Source: Streptococcus sp. 68 (GTDB lineage: Bacteria > Bacillota > Bacilli > Lactobacillales > Streptococcaceae). From it: DNA of 64,000 nucleotides. The notes beneath the pieces were generated by a model. That model ran no database searches, was not told the origin of the DNA, and saw only the letters and a list, made by a program, of their open reading frames with translations. The stretch is taken from positions 215,965 through 279,964 of the forward strand of contig NZ_VMMX01000010.1 of NCBI RefSeq assembly GCF_013277415.1, given 5' to 3'. Shown piece after piece: positions 45,214-55,262 of this stretch. The first letter of the stretch is position 1; each line of letters opens with the position of its first letter. A program made the position numbers and the translations under genes.

Positions 45214-45495
45214 ATGGGACGCAGTCTTAAAAAAGGACCTTTCGTCGATGAGCATTTGATGAAAAAAGTTGAAGCTCAAGCTAACGACGAAAAGAAAAAA
45301 GTTATTAAAACTTGGTCACGTCGTTCAACGATCTTCCCAAGTTTCATTGGTTACACTATTGCAGTTTATGACGGACGTAAACACGTACCTGTTTACATTC
45401 AAGAAGACATGGTAGGTCACAAACTTGGTGAATTTGCACCAACTCGTACTTACAAAGGTCACGCTGCAGACGACAAGAAAACACGTAGAAAATAA
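45214..45495 (+). CDS. rpsS: 30S ribosomal protein S19
   Basis: This 93-residue protein starts [19 protein letters not shown] at 45214, after AAAGGAG; an upstream open stretch lies within the intergenic hairpin. S19 forms part of the 30S head with S13. Confidence 0.98.
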
Positions 45496-45506
45496 GGAGA
45501 ACATAA

Positions 45507-45851
45507 ATGGCAGAAATTACTTCAGCTAAAGCAATGGCTCGTACAGTACGTGTTTCACCTCGTAAATCACGTCTTGTTCTTGATAACATCCGTGGTAAAA
45601 GCGTAGCCGATGCAATCGCAATCTTGACATTCACTCCAAACAAAGCTGCTGAAATCATCTTGAAAGTTTTGAACTCAGCTGTAGCTAACGCTGAAAACAA
45701 CTTTGGTTTGGATAAAGCTAACTTGGTAGTATCTGAAGCATTCGCAAACGAAGGACCAACTATGAAACGTTTCCGTCCACGTGCGAAAGGTTCAGCTTCA
45801 CCAATCAACAAACGTACAGCTCATATCACTGTAGCTGTTGCAGAAAAATAA
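45507..45851 (+). CDS. rplV: 50S ribosomal protein L22
   Basis: This 114-residue protein starts [20 protein letters not shown]. The hairpin lining the exit tunnel ([21 protein letters not shown]) is intact, without the macrolide-resistance deletions known in this loop. Confidence 0.98.
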   Translation: MAEITSAKAMARTVRVSPRKSRLVLDNIRGKSVADAIAILTFTPNKAAEIILKVLNSAVANAENNFGLDKANLVVSEAFANEGPTMKRFRPRAKGSASPINKRTAHITVAVAEK

Positions 45852-45863
45852 GGAGGTAAAATC

Positions 45864-46517
45864 GTGGGTCAAAAAGTACATCCAATTGGTATGCGTGTCG
45901 GCATCATCCGTGATTGGGATGCCAAATGGTATGCTGAAAAAGAATACGCGGATTACCTTCATGAAGATCTTGCAATCCGTAAATTCGTTCAAAAAGAACT
46001 TGCTGACGCAGCAGTTTCAACTATCGAAATCGAACGCGCAGTAAACAAAGTTAACGTTTCACTTCACACTGCTAAACCAGGTATGGTTATCGGTAAAGGT
46101 GGTGCAAACGTTGATGCACTCCGTGCAAAACTTAACAAATTGACTGGAAAACAAGTACACATCAACATCATCGAAATCAAACAACCTGATTTGGATGCTC
46201 ACCTTGTAGGTGAAGGAATTGCTCGTCAATTGGAGCAACGTGTTGCTTTCCGTCGTGCACAAAAACAAGCAATCCAACGTGCAATGCGTGCTGGAGCTAA
46301 AGGAATCAAAACTCAAGTATCAGGTCGTTTGAACGGTGCAGATATCGCCCGTGCTGAAGGATACTCTGAAGGAACTGTTCCACTTCACACACTTCGTGCA
46401 GATATCGATTACGCTTGGGAAGAAGCAGATACTACATACGGTAAACTTGGTGTTAAAGTATGGATCTACCGTGGTGAAGTTCTTCCAGCTCGCAAAAACA
46501 CTAAAGGAGGTAAATAA
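45864..46517 (+). CDS. rpsC: 30S ribosomal protein S3
   Basis: This 217-residue protein starts from GTG ([18 protein letters not shown]) after TAAGGAGG. The KH domain ([15 protein letters not shown]) is clear. S3 lines the mRNA entry channel. rplP follows after 3 bases. Confidence 0.98.
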
Positions 46518-46520
46518 CCA

Positions 46521-46934
46521 ATGTTAGTACCTAAACGTGTTAAACACCGTCGTGAATTCCGTGGAAAAATGCGCGGTGAAGCAAAAGGTGGAAAAGAAGT
46601 AGCATTTGGTGAATACGGTCTTCAAGCTACAACTAGCCACTGGATCACTAACCGCCAAATCGAAGCTGCTCGTATCGCCATGACTCGTTACATGAAACGT
46701 GGTGGTAAAGTTTGGATTAAAATCTTCCCACACAAATCATACACTGCTAAAGCTATCGGTGTACGTATGGGATCTGGTAAAGGGGCACCTGAAGGTTGGG
46801 TAGCACCAGTTAAACGTGGTAAAGTGATGTTCGAAATCGCTGGTGTATCTGAAGAGATTGCACGCGAAGCGCTTCGTCTTGCTAGCCACAAATTGCCAGT
46901 TAAATGTAAATTCGTAAAACGTGAAGCAGAATAA
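46521..46934 (+). CDS. rplP: 50S ribosomal protein L16
   Basis: This 137-residue protein starts [19 protein letters not shown]. The loop with [17 protein letters not shown], near the A-site finger and the target of evernimicin resistance, is intact. Confidence 0.98.
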   Translation: MLVPKRVKHRREFRGKMRGEAKGGKEVAFGEYGLQATTSHWITNRQIEAARIAMTRYMKRGGKVWIKIFPHKSYTAKAIGVRMGSGKGAPEGWVAPVKRGKVMFEIAGVSEEIAREALRLASHKLPVKCKFVKREAE

Positions 46935-46943
46935 GGAGAAGGC

Positions 46944-47150
46944 ATGAAACTTAATGAAGTAAAAGAATTTGTTAAAGAACTTCGTGGTCTTTCTCAAGAA
47001 GAACTCGCGAAGCGCGAAAACGAATTGAAAAAAGAATTGTTTGAACTTCGTTTCCAAGCTGCTACTGGTCAATTGGAACAAACAGCTCGCTTGAAAGAAG
47101 TTAAAAAACAAATCGCTCGTATCAAAACAGTTCAATCTGAAGCGAAATAA
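46944..47150 (+). CDS. rpmC: 50S ribosomal protein L29
   Basis: This 68-residue helical protein ([21 protein letters not shown]) binds near the tunnel exit next to L23. It begins 9 bases after rplP. Confidence 0.97.
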
Positions 47151-47174
47151 TAGACTAGGGAAGGAGAAATTTCA

Positions 47175-47435
47175 ATGGAACGCAATAATCGTAAAGTTCT
47201 TGTTGGACGTGTTGTATCTGACAAAATGGACAAGACAATCACAGTTGTAGTTGAAACAAAACGTAACCACCCAGTCTATGGTAAACGTATTAACTACTCT
47301 AAAAAATACAAAGCTCATGATGAAAACAATGTTGCCAAAGAAGGCGATATCGTACGTATCATGGAAACTCGCCCGCTTTCAGCTACAAAACGTTTCCGTC
47401 TTGTAGAAGTTGTTGAAGAAGCGGTCATCATCTAA
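47175..47435 (+). CDS. rpsQ: 30S ribosomal protein S17
   Basis: This 86-residue OB-fold protein ([24 protein letters not shown]) is a primary 16S rRNA-binding protein. A ribosome-binding site AAGGAG precedes ATG. Confidence 0.97.
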
Positions 47436-47460
47436 TCAAACCTGAAAGGAGAAAACTGAA

Positions 47461-47829
47461 ATGATTCAAACAGAAACTCGTTTGAAAGTCGCAGACAACA
47501 GCGGTGCTCGCGAAATCTTGACTATCAAAGTTCTTGGTGGTTCAGGACGTAAATTTGCAAACATCGGTGATGTTATCGTGGCATCTGTAAAACAAGCTAC
47601 TCCTGGTGGTGCGGTTAAAAAAGGTGACGTTGTTAAAGCAGTTATCGTTCGTACTAAATCAGGTGCTCGTCGTGCTGATGGTTCATACATCAAATTTGAC
47701 GAAAATGCAGCAGTTATCATCCGTGAAGACAAAACTCCTCGCGGAACACGTATCTTTGGTCCAGTTGCACGTGAATTGCGTGAAGGTGGCTTCATGAAGA
47801 TCGTGTCACTTGCTCCAGAAGTACTTTAA
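47461..47829 (+). CDS. rplN: 50S ribosomal protein L14
   Basis: This 122-residue protein starts [19 protein letters not shown] and is highly conserved. It contacts the 30S subunit across bridge B8. A hairpin lies between it and rplX. Confidence 0.98.
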   Translation: MIQTETRLKVADNSGAREILTIKVLGGSGRKFANIGDVIVASVKQATPGGAVKKGDVVKAVIVRTKSGARRADGSYIKFDENAAVIIREDKTPRGTRIFGPVARELREGGFMKIVSLAPEVL

Positions 47830-47849
47830 TTTTTAGAAACAAACTAGTC

Positions 47850-47884
47850 CCCTGGATTTACCTCCAGGGTGCCCTTATGGGCGT
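47850..47884 (+). other. Hairpins between rplN and rplX
   Basis: CCCTGGA (47850-47856) pairs with TCCAGGG (47863-47869), and a smaller GCCC-TTAT-GGGC hairpin follows. No T-run is present. Confidence 0.55.
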
Positions 47885-47907
47885 AAGAAAAGTCAAGGAG
47901 AAACCTA

Positions 47908-48213
47908 ATGTTTGTAAAAAAAGGCGACAAAGTTCGCGTAATCGCTGGTAAAGATAAGGGAACAGAAGCTGTTGTCCTTACTGCCCTTCCAAAAGTAAAC
48001 AAAGTTATCGTTGAAGGTGTTAACATCGTTAAGAAACACCAACGTCCAACTAACGAACTTCCTCAAGGTGGTATCATCGAGAAAGAAGCAGCTATCCACG
48101 TATCAAATGTTCAAGTATTGGACAAAAATGGTGTAGCTGGTCGTGTTGGTTACAAATTTGTAGACGGTAAAAAAGTTCGCTACAACAAAAAATCAGGCGA
48201 AGTGCTTGATTAA
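47908..48213 (+). CDS. rplX: 50S ribosomal protein L24
   Basis: This 101-residue protein starts [20 protein letters not shown], the KOW motif. It is one of two initiators of 50S assembly. Confidence 0.97.
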
Positions 48214-48236
48214 TCACGAAGGAAAGGAGAAGTATA

Positions 48237-48779
48237 ATGGCAAATCGTTTAAAAGAAAAATATCTTAATGAAGTAGTTCCTGCTTTGACAGAACAATTCA
48301 ACTACTCATCAGTGATGGCTGTGCCTAAAGTAGATAAGATCGTTTTGAACATGGGTGTTGGTGAAGCTGTATCAAACGCTAAAAGCCTTGAAAAAGCTGC
48401 TGAAGAATTGGCACTTATCTCAGGTCAAAAACCACTTATCACTAAAGCTAAAAAATCAATCGCCGGCTTCCGTCTTCGTGAAGGTGTTGCGATCGGTGCA
48501 AAAGTTACCCTTCGTGGTGAACGTATGTACGAATTCTTGGATAAATTGGTTTCAGTTTCACTTCCACGTGTACGTGACTTCCACGGTGTTCCAACAAAAT
48601 CATTTGATGGACGCGGAAACTACACACTTGGTGTGAAAGAACAATTGATCTTCCCAGAAATCAACTTCGATGACGTTGACAAAACTCGTGGTCTTGACAT
48701 CGTTATCGTAACAACTGCTAACACTGACGAAGAGTCACGTGCATTGCTTACAGGCCTTGGAATGCCTTTTGCAAAATAA
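48237..48779 (+). CDS. rplE: 50S ribosomal protein L5
   Basis: This 180-residue protein ([42 protein letters not shown] at the C-terminus) binds 5S rRNA and the P-site tRNA. AAAGGAG precedes ATG. Confidence 0.98.
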   Translation: MANRLKEKYLNEVVPALTEQFNYSSVMAVPKVDKIVLNMGVGEAVSNAKSLEKAAEELALISGQKPLITKAKKSIAGFRLREGVAIGAKVTLRGERMYEFLDKLVSVSLPRVRDFHGVPTKSFDGRGNYTLGVKEQLIFPEINFDDVDKTRGLDIVIVTTANTDEESRALLTGLGMPFAK

Positions 48780-48796
48780 TATAGGAGGTAAATCTA

Positions 48797-48982
48797 ATGG
48801 CTAAAAAATCAATGATTGCTAAGAACAAACGTCCAGCGAAGTTCTCTACTCAAGCTTATACTCGTTGTGAAAAATGTGGTCGTCCACATTCAGTTTACCG
48901 CAAATTTAAACTTTGCCGTGTTTGCTTCCGTGAATTAGCTTACAAAGGACAAATTCCTGGTGTAACAAAAGCATCTTGGTAA
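48797..48982 (+). CDS. rpsN: 30S ribosomal protein S14, zinc-binding type
   Basis: This 61-residue S14 has four cysteines in two CxxC pairs (CEKCGR and CRVCFRE), the zinc-ribbon form. A zinc-free paralogue may exist elsewhere, as in many streptococci. It is followed by 284 bases without a gene. Confidence 0.97.
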
Positions 48983-48987
48983 TTTAA

Positions 48988-49215
48988 GATATCAAGGGCG
49001 TCAAAACTCTAAGTGAAAATAGGAAACTTGACGAAGAAACTGAAGTTTCTAGGAAAGTTTATCTTTTTCACACAGAGTTTAGCCCGGGTTCAGTTGGGCT
49101 TGCCAATTTGAACACGAGCTACAGCTTTGGCAAAAAAGACCAATTTTCTTTGGAGCATCGCTCCTGCATCAAATTGCCTATTTTTGCTCTTGCTGTTACG
49201 CTCTTTGTATCATGT
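48988..49215. repeat. Hairpin-type intergenic repeats, copies B1 and B2 (rpsN-rpsH)
   Basis: Two related units lie head to head. B1 (about 48988-49100) reads GGGCGTCAAAACTC...GTGAAAATAGG...TTTTTCACACAGAGTTTAGC. B2 (about 49105-49215) runs in the opposite sense and ends CTCTTTGTATCATG, with GGAGCATCGCTCC at its centre. Both resemble copy A at 42491-42620 and copy C. They fill most of the gene-free gap. A GCAAGT-GCA-ACTTGC hairpin follows at about 49224, just before rpsH. Confidence 0.65.
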
Positions 49216-49266
49216 ATTAACTAGCAAGTGCAACTTGCAAACTACTAGTAAGAGGAGAAAAACAAA

Positions 49267-49665
49267 ATGGTTATGACTGACCCAATCGCAGACTTCCTAA
49301 CTCGTATTCGTAACGCTAACCAAGCGAAACACGAAGTACTTGAAGTACCTGCATCAAACATCAAAAAAGGGATTGCTGAAATCCTTAAACGCGAAGGTTT
49401 TGTAAAAAACGTTGAAATCATCGAAGATGACAAACAAGGCATCATCCGTGTATTCCTTAAATACGGACCAAACGGTGAAAAAGTTATCACTAACTTGAAA
49501 CGTGTTTCTAAACCAGGACTTCGTGTCTACAAAAAACGTGAAGACCTTCCAAAAGTTCTTAACGGACTTGGAATTGCTATCCTTTCAACTTCTGAAGGTT
49601 TGCTTACTGATAAAGAAGCACGCCAAAAGAATGTTGGTGGAGAAGTTATCGCTTACGTTTGGTAA
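49267..49665 (+). CDS. rpsH: 30S ribosomal protein S8
   Basis: This 132-residue protein ([45 protein letters not shown] at the end) binds 16S helix 21 and in E. coli represses the spc operon. It lies between two gaps that hold hairpin repeats. Confidence 0.98.
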   Translation: MVMTDPIADFLTRIRNANQAKHEVLEVPASNIKKGIAEILKREGFVKNVEIIEDDKQGIIRVFLKYGPNGEKVITNLKRVSKPGLRVYKKREDLPKVLNGLGIAILSTSEGLLTDKEARQKNVGGEVIAYVW

Positions 49666-49673
49666 TTGATGAT

Positions 49674-49795
49674 GTGAGAGCGTTAAAAGAATGCAGTGAA
49701 AATAGGAAGTTTGTAGCAGGAGCGATGCTCCAAGACAAACTTATCTTTTTCACCAAATTCTTAGCTCGAACTCAAATCAAGATACAAAGCTCGTT
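49674..49795 (+). repeat. Hairpin-type intergenic repeat, copy C (rpsH-rplF)
   Basis: The sense is that of B1: GAGCGTTAAAAG...CAGTGAAAATAGGAAGTTTG, a central GGAGCG-ATG-CTCC type hairpin, then AAACTTATCTTTTTCACC and TTAGCTC. It ends AAGATACAAAGCTCG, the mirror of the CTTTGTATCTT edge of copy A. Confidence 0.62.
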
Positions 49796-49890
49796 AGAGC
49801 GTGTTCAGTTCAGCTCTTGAACTAAATAAGTATCTGAACCCCGTGAAAACTGGCCTTTCTGGCCTGACAATTTAACAGGAGAAAATAAAC

Positions 49891-50427
49891 ATGTCACGTA
49901 TTGGTAATAAAGTTATCGTGTTGCCTGCTGGTGTTGAACTCACTAACAATGACAACGTTGTAACTGTAAAAGGACCTAAAGGAGAACTTACTCGTGAGTT
50001 CTCAAAAGATATTGAAATCCGTGTGGAAGGTACTGAAGTAACTCTTCACCGTCCAAACGATTCAAAAGAAATGAAAACTATCCACGGAACTACTCGTGCC
50101 CTTTTGAACAACATGGTTATTGGTGTATCAGAAGGATTCAAGAAAGAACTTGAAATGCGCGGGGTTGGTTACCGTGCACAACTTCAAGGATCTAAACTTG
50201 TTTTGGCTGTTGGTAAATCTCATCCAGACGAAGTTGAAGCTCCAGAAGGAATTACTTTTGAACTTCCAAACCCAACAACAATCGTTGTTAGCGGAATTTC
50301 AAAAGAAGTAGTTGGTCAAACAGCTGCTTACGTACGTAGCCTTCGTTCACCAGAACCATATAAAGGTAAAGGTATCCGTTACGTTGGTGAATTCGTTCGC
50401 CGTAAAGAAGGTAAAACAGGTAAATAA
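49891..50427 (+). CDS. rplF: 50S ribosomal protein L6
   Basis: This 178-residue protein ([46 protein letters not shown] at the end) lies near the factor-binding site. AACAGGAG precedes ATG. Confidence 0.98.
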   Translation: MSRIGNKVIVLPAGVELTNNDNVVTVKGPKGELTREFSKDIEIRVEGTEVTLHRPNDSKEMKTIHGTTRALLNNMVIGVSEGFKKELEMRGVGYRAQLQGSKLVLAVGKSHPDEVEAPEGITFELPNPTTIVVSGISKEVVGQTAAYVRSLRSPEPYKGKGIRYVGEFVRRKEGKTGK

Positions 50428-50510
50428 TGTTGAGTGGTTGATTCTCAACCACCAACCTATTTTCCAACTTTGTGCATAGCACACGATTTAAAACTAAAGA
50501 GGTGAAAACT

Positions 50511-50867
50511 GTGATTTCAAAACCAGATAAAAACAAACTCCGCCAAAAACGCCATCGTCGCGTTCGCGGAAAACTCTCTGGAACTGCTGATCGCCCACGT
50601 TTGAACGTATTCCGTTCTAATACAGGCATCTACGCTCAAGTGATTGATGACGTAGCGGGTGTAACGCTCGCAAGTGCTTCAACTCTTGACAAAGAAGTTT
50701 CAAAAGGAACTAAAACTGAACAAGCCGTTGCTGTCGGTAAACTCGTTGCAGAACGTGCAAACGCTAAAGGTATTTCAGAAGTGGTGTTCGACCGCGGTGG
50801 ATATCTATATCACGGACGTGTGAAAGCTTTGGCTGATGCAGCTCGTGAAAACGGATTGAAATTCTAA
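50511..50867 (+). CDS. rplR: 50S ribosomal protein L18
   Basis: This 118-residue protein starts from GTG at 50511 ([17 protein letters not shown]), with AGAGGTG upstream; the frame is open further upstream but has no site there. It binds 5S rRNA with L5. Confidence 0.96.
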
Positions 50868-50884
50868 TAGGAGGACACTAGAAA

Positions 50885-51379
50885 ATGGCATTTAAAGACA
50901 ATGCAGTTGAATTAGAAGAACGCGTAGTTGCTGTCAACCGTGTTACAAAAGTTGTTAAAGGTGGACGTCGTCTTCGTTTCGCAGCTCTTGTTGTTGTTGG
51001 TGACCACAACGGTCGCGTAGGATTTGGTACTGGTAAAGCTCAAGAAGTTCCAGAAGCAATCCGTAAAGCAGTAGATGATGCTAAGAAAAACTTGATCGAA
51101 GTTCCTATGGTTGGAACAACAATCCCACACGAAGTTCTTTCAGAATTCGGTGGAGCTAAAGTATTGTTGAAACCTGCTGTAGAAGGTTCTGGAGTTGCCG
51201 CTGGTGGTGCAGTTCGTGCCGTTGTGGAATTGGCAGGTGTGGCAGATATTACATCTAAATCACTTGGTTCTAACACTCCAATCAACATTGTTCGTGCAAC
51301 TGTTGAAGGTTTGAAACAATTGAAACGCGCTGAAGAAGTTGCTGCCCTTCGTGGTATTTCAGTTTCTGATTTGGCATAA
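50885..51379 (+). CDS. rpsE: 30S ribosomal protein S5
   Basis: This 164-residue protein has the S5 double-stranded RNA-binding fold ([23 protein letters not shown]) and the conserved VGTTIPHEV. The spectinomycin-contact loop ([10 protein letters not shown]) is wild-type. Confidence 0.98.
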   Translation: MAFKDNAVELEERVVAVNRVTKVVKGGRRLRFAALVVVGDHNGRVGFGTGKAQEVPEAIRKAVDDAKKNLIEVPMVGTTIPHEVLSEFGGAKVLLKPAVEGSGVAAGGAVRAVVELAGVADITSKSLGSNTPINIVRATVEGLKQLKRAEEVAALRGISVSDLA

Positions 51380-51392
51380 GAAAGGGGATAAA

Positions 51393-51575
51393 ATGGCTCA
51401 AATTAAAATTACTTTGACTAAGTCTCCAATCGGACGCATTCCATCACAACGTAAAACTGTTGTAGCACTTGGACTTGGCAAATTGAACAGCTCTGTTATT
51501 AAAGAAGATAACGCTGCTATCCGTGGTATGATCACAGCAGTATCTCACTTGGTAACAGTTGAAGAAGTAAACTAA
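51393..51575 (+). CDS. rpmD: 50S ribosomal protein L30
   Basis: This 60-residue protein starts [20 protein letters not shown] at 51393, 13 bases after rpsE, with AAAGGGG upstream. A 144-base gap with a strong hairpin follows. Confidence 0.97.
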   Translation: MAQIKITLTKSPIGRIPSQRKTVVALGLGKLNSSVIKEDNAAIRGMITAVSHLVTVEEVN

Positions 51576-51580
51576 TGAAT

Positions 51581-51614
51581 TTTTAGGGGATGTGCACTAT
51601 ACCATCCCCTAAAA
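51581..51614 (+). other. Perfect 12-bp hairpin between rpmD and rplO
   Basis: TTTTAGGGGATG (51581-51592) pairs perfectly with CATCCCCTAAAA (51603-51614) over a 10-base loop. No T-run follows on the plus strand beyond the stem, so it is more likely a processing or attenuation site than a full terminator. Confidence 0.65.
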
Positions 51615-51719
51615 CTAGATATAGTCATCTATGATGACGTCGTATAGGCGAGTTGATGGGGGAGACAACCTTTTCTCCCTTATCGGCGCTAGCATTTTAC
51701 AAAAGAGGAGAAAATAAAA

Positions 51720-52160
51720 ATGAAACTTCATGAATTGAAACCTGCAGAAGGTTCTCGTAAAGTACGTAACCGCGTTGGTCGTGGTACTTCATCAGGTAAC
51801 GGTAAAACATCTGGTCGTGGTCAAAAAGGTCAAAAAGCTCGTAGCGGTGGCGGAGTTCGCCTTGGTTTTGAAGGTGGACAAACTCCATTGTTCCGTCGTC
51901 TTCCAAAACGTGGATTCACTAACATCAACGCTAAAGAATACGCAATTGTGAACCTTGACCAATTGAACGTCTTTGAAGATGGTGCTGAAGTTACTCCAGT
52001 TGTTCTTATCGAAGCAGGAATTGTTAAAGCTGAAAAATCAGGTATTAAAATTCTTGGTAACGGTGAGTTGACTAAGAAATTGACTGTGAAAGCAGCTAAA
52101 TTCTCTAAATCAGCTGAAGAAGCTATCACTGCTAAAGGTGGTTCAGTAGAAGTCATCTAA
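51720..52160 (+). CDS. rplO: 50S ribosomal protein L15
   Basis: This 146-residue protein ([22 protein letters not shown]) has the Gly/Arg-rich N-terminal extension that enters 23S rRNA. It is followed 12 bases later by secY. Confidence 0.98.
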   Translation: MKLHELKPAEGSRKVRNRVGRGTSSGNGKTSGRGQKGQKARSGGGVRLGFEGGQTPLFRRLPKRGFTNINAKEYAIVNLDQLNVFEDGAEVTPVVLIEAGIVKAEKSGIKILGNGELTKKLTVKAAKFSKSAEEAITAKGGSVEVI

Positions 52161-52172
52161 GAGAGGTGACCT

Positions 52173-53483
52173 ATGTTTTTTAAATTATTAAGAGAAGCTC
52201 TTAAAGTCAAGCAAGTTCGATCAAAAATTTTATTTACAATTTTTATCGTTTTGGTCTTTCGTATCGGGACTAGCATTACAGTTCCTGGTGTGAATGCCAA
52301 TAGCTTGAATGCTTTAAGTGGATTATCCTTCTTAAACATGTTGAGCTTGGTGTCGGGGAATGCCCTAAAAAACTTTTCGATTTTTGCCCTAGGAGTGAGT
52401 CCCTATATCACTGCTTCTATCGTTGTCCAACTCTTGCAAATGGATATTTTACCCAAGTTTGTAGAGTGGGGAAAACAAGGGGAAGTAGGCCGAAGAAAAT
52501 TGAATCAAGCTACTCGTTATATTGCTCTAGTTCTCGCTTTTGTGCAATCTATCGGGATTACAGCTGGTTTTAATACCCTGGCTGGAGCTCAATTGATTAA
52601 AACTGCTTTAACTCCACAAGTTTTTCTGACGATTGGTATCATCTTAACAGCTGGTAGTATGATTGTCACTTGGTTGGGTGAGCAAATTACAGATAAGGGA
52701 TACGGAAACGGTGTTTCCATGATTATCTTTGCCGGGATTGTTGCCTCAATTCCAGAGATGATTCAGGGCATCTATGTGGACTACTTTGTGAACGTGCCAA
52801 GTAGCCGTATCACTTCATCTATCATTTTCGTAATCATTTTGATTATTACTGTACTGTTGATCATTTACTTTACAACCTATGTTCAACAAGCAGAATACAA
52901 AATTCCAATCCAATATACTAAGGTTGCACAAGGTGCTCCATCTAGCTCTTACCTTCCTTTGAAGGTAAACCCTGCTGGAGTTATCCCTGTTATCTTTGCA
53001 AGTTCGATTACTGCAGCGCCTGCGGCTATTCTTCAGTTTTTGAGCGCTACAGGTCATGATTGGGCTTGGGTAAGAACAGCACAAGAAATGCTGGCAACAA
53101 CTTCACCAACTGGTATTGCCATGTATGCTTTATTGATTATTCTCTTTACATTCTTCTATACGTTTGTACAGATTAATCCTGAAAAAGCGGCAGAGAACCT
53201 ACAAAAGAGCGGTGCCTATATCCACGGTGTTCGTCCTGGTAAAGGTACAGAAGAATATATGTCTAAACTTCTTCGTCGTCTTGCAACTGTTGGTTCCCTC
53301 TTCCTTGGTGTGATTTCTATTTTACCGATCGTAGCAAAAGATGTTTTCGGACTTTCAGAAGCAGTTGCTTTTGGAGGAACTAGTCTTTTGATCATTATCT
53401 CTACAGGTATTGAAGGAATCAAACAATTGGAAGGTTACCTATTGAAGCGTAAGTATGTTGGTTTCATGGATAGAACAGAATAA
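52173..53483 (+). CDS. secY: Protein translocase subunit SecY
   Basis: This 436-residue membrane channel has ten predicted helices. The plug region (VPGVNANSLNALSGLSFLNMLSLVSGNAL) and the C5 loop for SecA/ribosome contact (NLQKSGAYIHGVRPGKGTEEYMSK) are intact. It has the ribosomal-operon location of the housekeeping SecY. A BOX element separates it from adk. Confidence 0.98.
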   Translation: MFFKLLREALKVKQVRSKILFTIFIVLVFRIGTSITVPGVNANSLNALSGLSFLNMLSLVSGNALKNFSIFALGVSPYITASIVVQLLQMDILPKFVEWGKQGEVGRRKLNQATRYIALVLAFVQSIGITAGFNTLAGAQLIKTALTPQVFLTIGIILTAGSMIVTWLGEQITDKGYGNGVSMIIFAGIVASIPEMIQGIYVDYFVNVPSSRITSSIIFVIILIITVLLIIYFTTYVQQAEYKIPIQYTKVAQGAPSSSYLPLKVNPAGVIPVIFASSITAAPAAILQFLSATGHDWAWVRTAQEMLATTSPTGIAMYALLIILFTFFYTFVQINPEKAAENLQKSGAYIHGVRPGKGTEEYMSKLLRRLATVGSLFLGVISILPIVAKDVFGLSEAVAFGGTSLLIIISTGIEGIKQLEGYLLKRKYVGFMDRTE

Positions 53484-53495
53484 AAGTATTTACTG

Positions 53496-53609
53496 ATACT
53501 CTTCGAAAATCAAATTCAAACCACGTCAGCTTTATCTGCAACCTCAAAGCAGTGCTTTGAGCAACCTGCGGCTAGCTTCCTAGTTTGCTCTTTGATTTTC
53601 ATTGAGTAT
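53496..53609 (+). repeat. BOX element between secY and adk (114 bp, shortened A/B)
   Basis: The element starts ATACTCTTCGAAAATCAAAT and ends CATTGAGTAT, with CCTCAAAGCAGTGCTTTGAG from boxB and a full boxC. Part of boxA/boxB is missing. The flanks TTTACTGAT and ATCAGTAAA extend the terminal pairing. It lies inside the ribosomal operon. Confidence 0.88.
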
Positions 53610-53678
53610 GAATCAGTAAATGCTGAGGGAGTGGAGGTTTAACTCTAACATTAGTGAGAGTTTGGTCTCCCCTCTTCT

Positions 53679-53733
53679 ATTTTGTTTTTAAATAGGGGTG
53701 AAAAGACTTTTTGCTTCTATTTAAAAATAAAAT
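53679..53733 (+). promoter_or_regulatory. 17-bp hairpin directly before the adk ribosome-binding site
   Basis: ATTTTGTTTTTAAATAG (53679-53695) pairs with CTATTTAAAAATAAAAT (53717-53733), 17 bp with one G-T. The adk site AAGGAG starts at 53735, next to the stem. It could limit or protect adk translation, or act as a processing site. Confidence 0.6.
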
Positions 53734-53747
53734 AAGGAGATCAGATC

Positions 53748-54386
53748 ATGAATCTTTTGATTATGGGCTTACCTGGTGCAGGTAAGGGAACTCAAGCAGC
53801 AAAAATCGTAGAACAATTCCATGTTGCACATATCTCAACAGGTGATATGTTCCGTGCTGCTATGGCAAATCAAACTGAAATGGGTGTTCTTGCTAAGTCA
53901 TACATTGACAAGGGTGAATTGGTTCCTGACGAAGTTACAAATGGGATCGTAAAAGAACGTCTTTCACAAGATGATATTAAAGAAACAGGATTCTTGTTGG
54001 ATGGTTACCCACGTACGATCGAACAAGCTCATGTCTTGGACAAAACATTGGCTGAACTTGGCATCGAACTAGAAGGTGTTATCAACATCGAAGTGAATCC
54101 AGACAGCCTCTTGGAACGTTTGAGTGGCCGTATCATCCACCGCGTAACTGGAGAAACTTTCCACAAGGTCTTTAACCCACCAGTTGACTATAAAGAAGAA
54201 GATTATTACCAACGTGAAGATGATAAACCTGAGACAGTAAAACGTCGTTTGGATGTGAATATTGCTCAAGGGGAACCAATCATTGCTCACTACCGTGCCA
54301 AAGGTTTGGTTCATGACATCGAAGGTAATCAAGATATCAATGATGTCTTCTCAGATATCGAAAAAGTATTGACAAATTTGAAATAA
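53748..54386 (+). CDS. adk: Adenylate kinase
   Basis: This 212-residue kinase interconverts ATP, ADP and AMP. The P-loop [10 protein letters not shown] (residues 7-16) and the LDGYPRT AMP-binding region are clear. The lid is the short-zinc-finger region without the cysteine tetrad ([20 protein letters not shown]), so it is a zinc-free form. Confidence 0.97.
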   Translation: MNLLIMGLPGAGKGTQAAKIVEQFHVAHISTGDMFRAAMANQTEMGVLAKSYIDKGELVPDEVTNGIVKERLSQDDIKETGFLLDGYPRTIEQAHVLDKTLAELGIELEGVINIEVNPDSLLERLSGRIIHRVTGETFHKVFNPPVDYKEEDYYQREDDKPETVKRRLDVNIAQGEPIIAHYRAKGLVHDIEGNQDINDVFSDIEKVLTNLK

Positions 54387-54400
54387 AGCGTTTTTCACAC

Positions 54401-54429
54401 TTGCAAAAATCCGCTACAAATGTTATACT
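54401..54429 (+). promoter_or_regulatory. Internal promoter before infA
   Basis: TTGCAA (54401-54406) and TATACT (54424-54429) are 17 bases apart, 74 bases before infA. It can supply infA-rpmJ-rpsM-rpsK-rpoA-rplQ independently. Confidence 0.75.
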
Positions 54430-54502
54430 GAGATAGTCTGACTTATAATTGTTGTCTCTGTGTCTAGAGGCATCGAATCGAAATTTATGGAGGTGCTTTT
54501 GC

Positions 54503-54721
54503 GTGGCAAAAGACGATGTGATTGAAGTTGAAGGCAAAGTAGTTGATACAATGCCGAATGCAATGTTTACGGTTGAACTTGAAAATGGACATCAGATTTT
54601 AGCAACAGTTTCTGGTAAAATTCGTAAAAACTATATTCGTATTTTAGCGGGAGATCGTGTTACTGTCGAAATGAGTCCATATGACTTGACACGTGGACGT
54701 ATCACTTACCGCTTTAAATAA
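54503..54721 (+). CDS. infA: Translation initiation factor IF-1
   Basis: This 72-residue OB-fold factor starts from GTG at 54503 ([20 protein letters not shown]), with GGAGGTG 7 bases upstream. It occupies the 30S A site during initiation. Upstream in-frame codons belong to the leader. Confidence 0.97.
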   Translation: MAKDDVIEVEGKVVDTMPNAMFTVELENGHQILATVSGKIRKNYIRILAGDRVTVEMSPYDLTRGRITYRFK

Positions 54722-54745
54722 TCGAAAAACTTGGAGGGATAAGAA

Positions 54746-54862
54746 ATGAAAGTAAGACCATCGGTCAAACCAATTTGCGAATACTGTAAAGTTATTCGTC
54801 GTAATGGTCGTGTTATGGTAATTTGCCCAGCAAATCCAAAACACAAACAACGTCAAGGATAA
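54746..54862 (+). CDS. rpmJ: 50S ribosomal protein L36
   Basis: This 38-residue protein starts [20 protein letters not shown]. It is the zinc-ribbon form (Cys11, Cys14, Cys27, with His33), ending KHKQRQG. TTGGAGGG precedes ATG. Confidence 0.97.
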
Positions 54863-54879
54863 GATAGAAAGGAGAAAAC

Positions 54880-55245
54880 ATGGCTCGTATTGCTGGAGTT
54901 GACATTCCAAATGACAAACGCGTAGTAATCTCATTGACTTATGTTTATGGTATCGGACTTGCAACATCTAAGAAAATTTTGGCTGCTGCTGGAATCTCAG
55001 AAGATGTTCGTGTACGTGATCTTACATCAGATCAAGAAGATGCTATCCGTCGTGAAGTGGATGCAATCAAAGTTGAAGGTGACCTTCGTCGTGAAGTAAA
55101 CTTGAACATCAAACGTTTGATGGAAATCGGTTCATACCGTGGTATCCGTCACCGTCGTGGACTTCCTGTCCGTGGACAAAACACTAAAAACAACGCTCGC
55201 ACTCGTAAAGGTAAAGCCGTTGCGATTGCTGGTAAGAAAAAATAA
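54880..55245 (+). CDS. rpsM: 30S ribosomal protein S13
   Basis: This 121-residue protein ([26 protein letters not shown]) has the C-terminal [14 protein letters not shown] that touches P-site tRNA. AAAGGAG precedes ATG. Confidence 0.98.
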
Positions 55246-55262
55246 TATAGGAGGTAAAAGTC

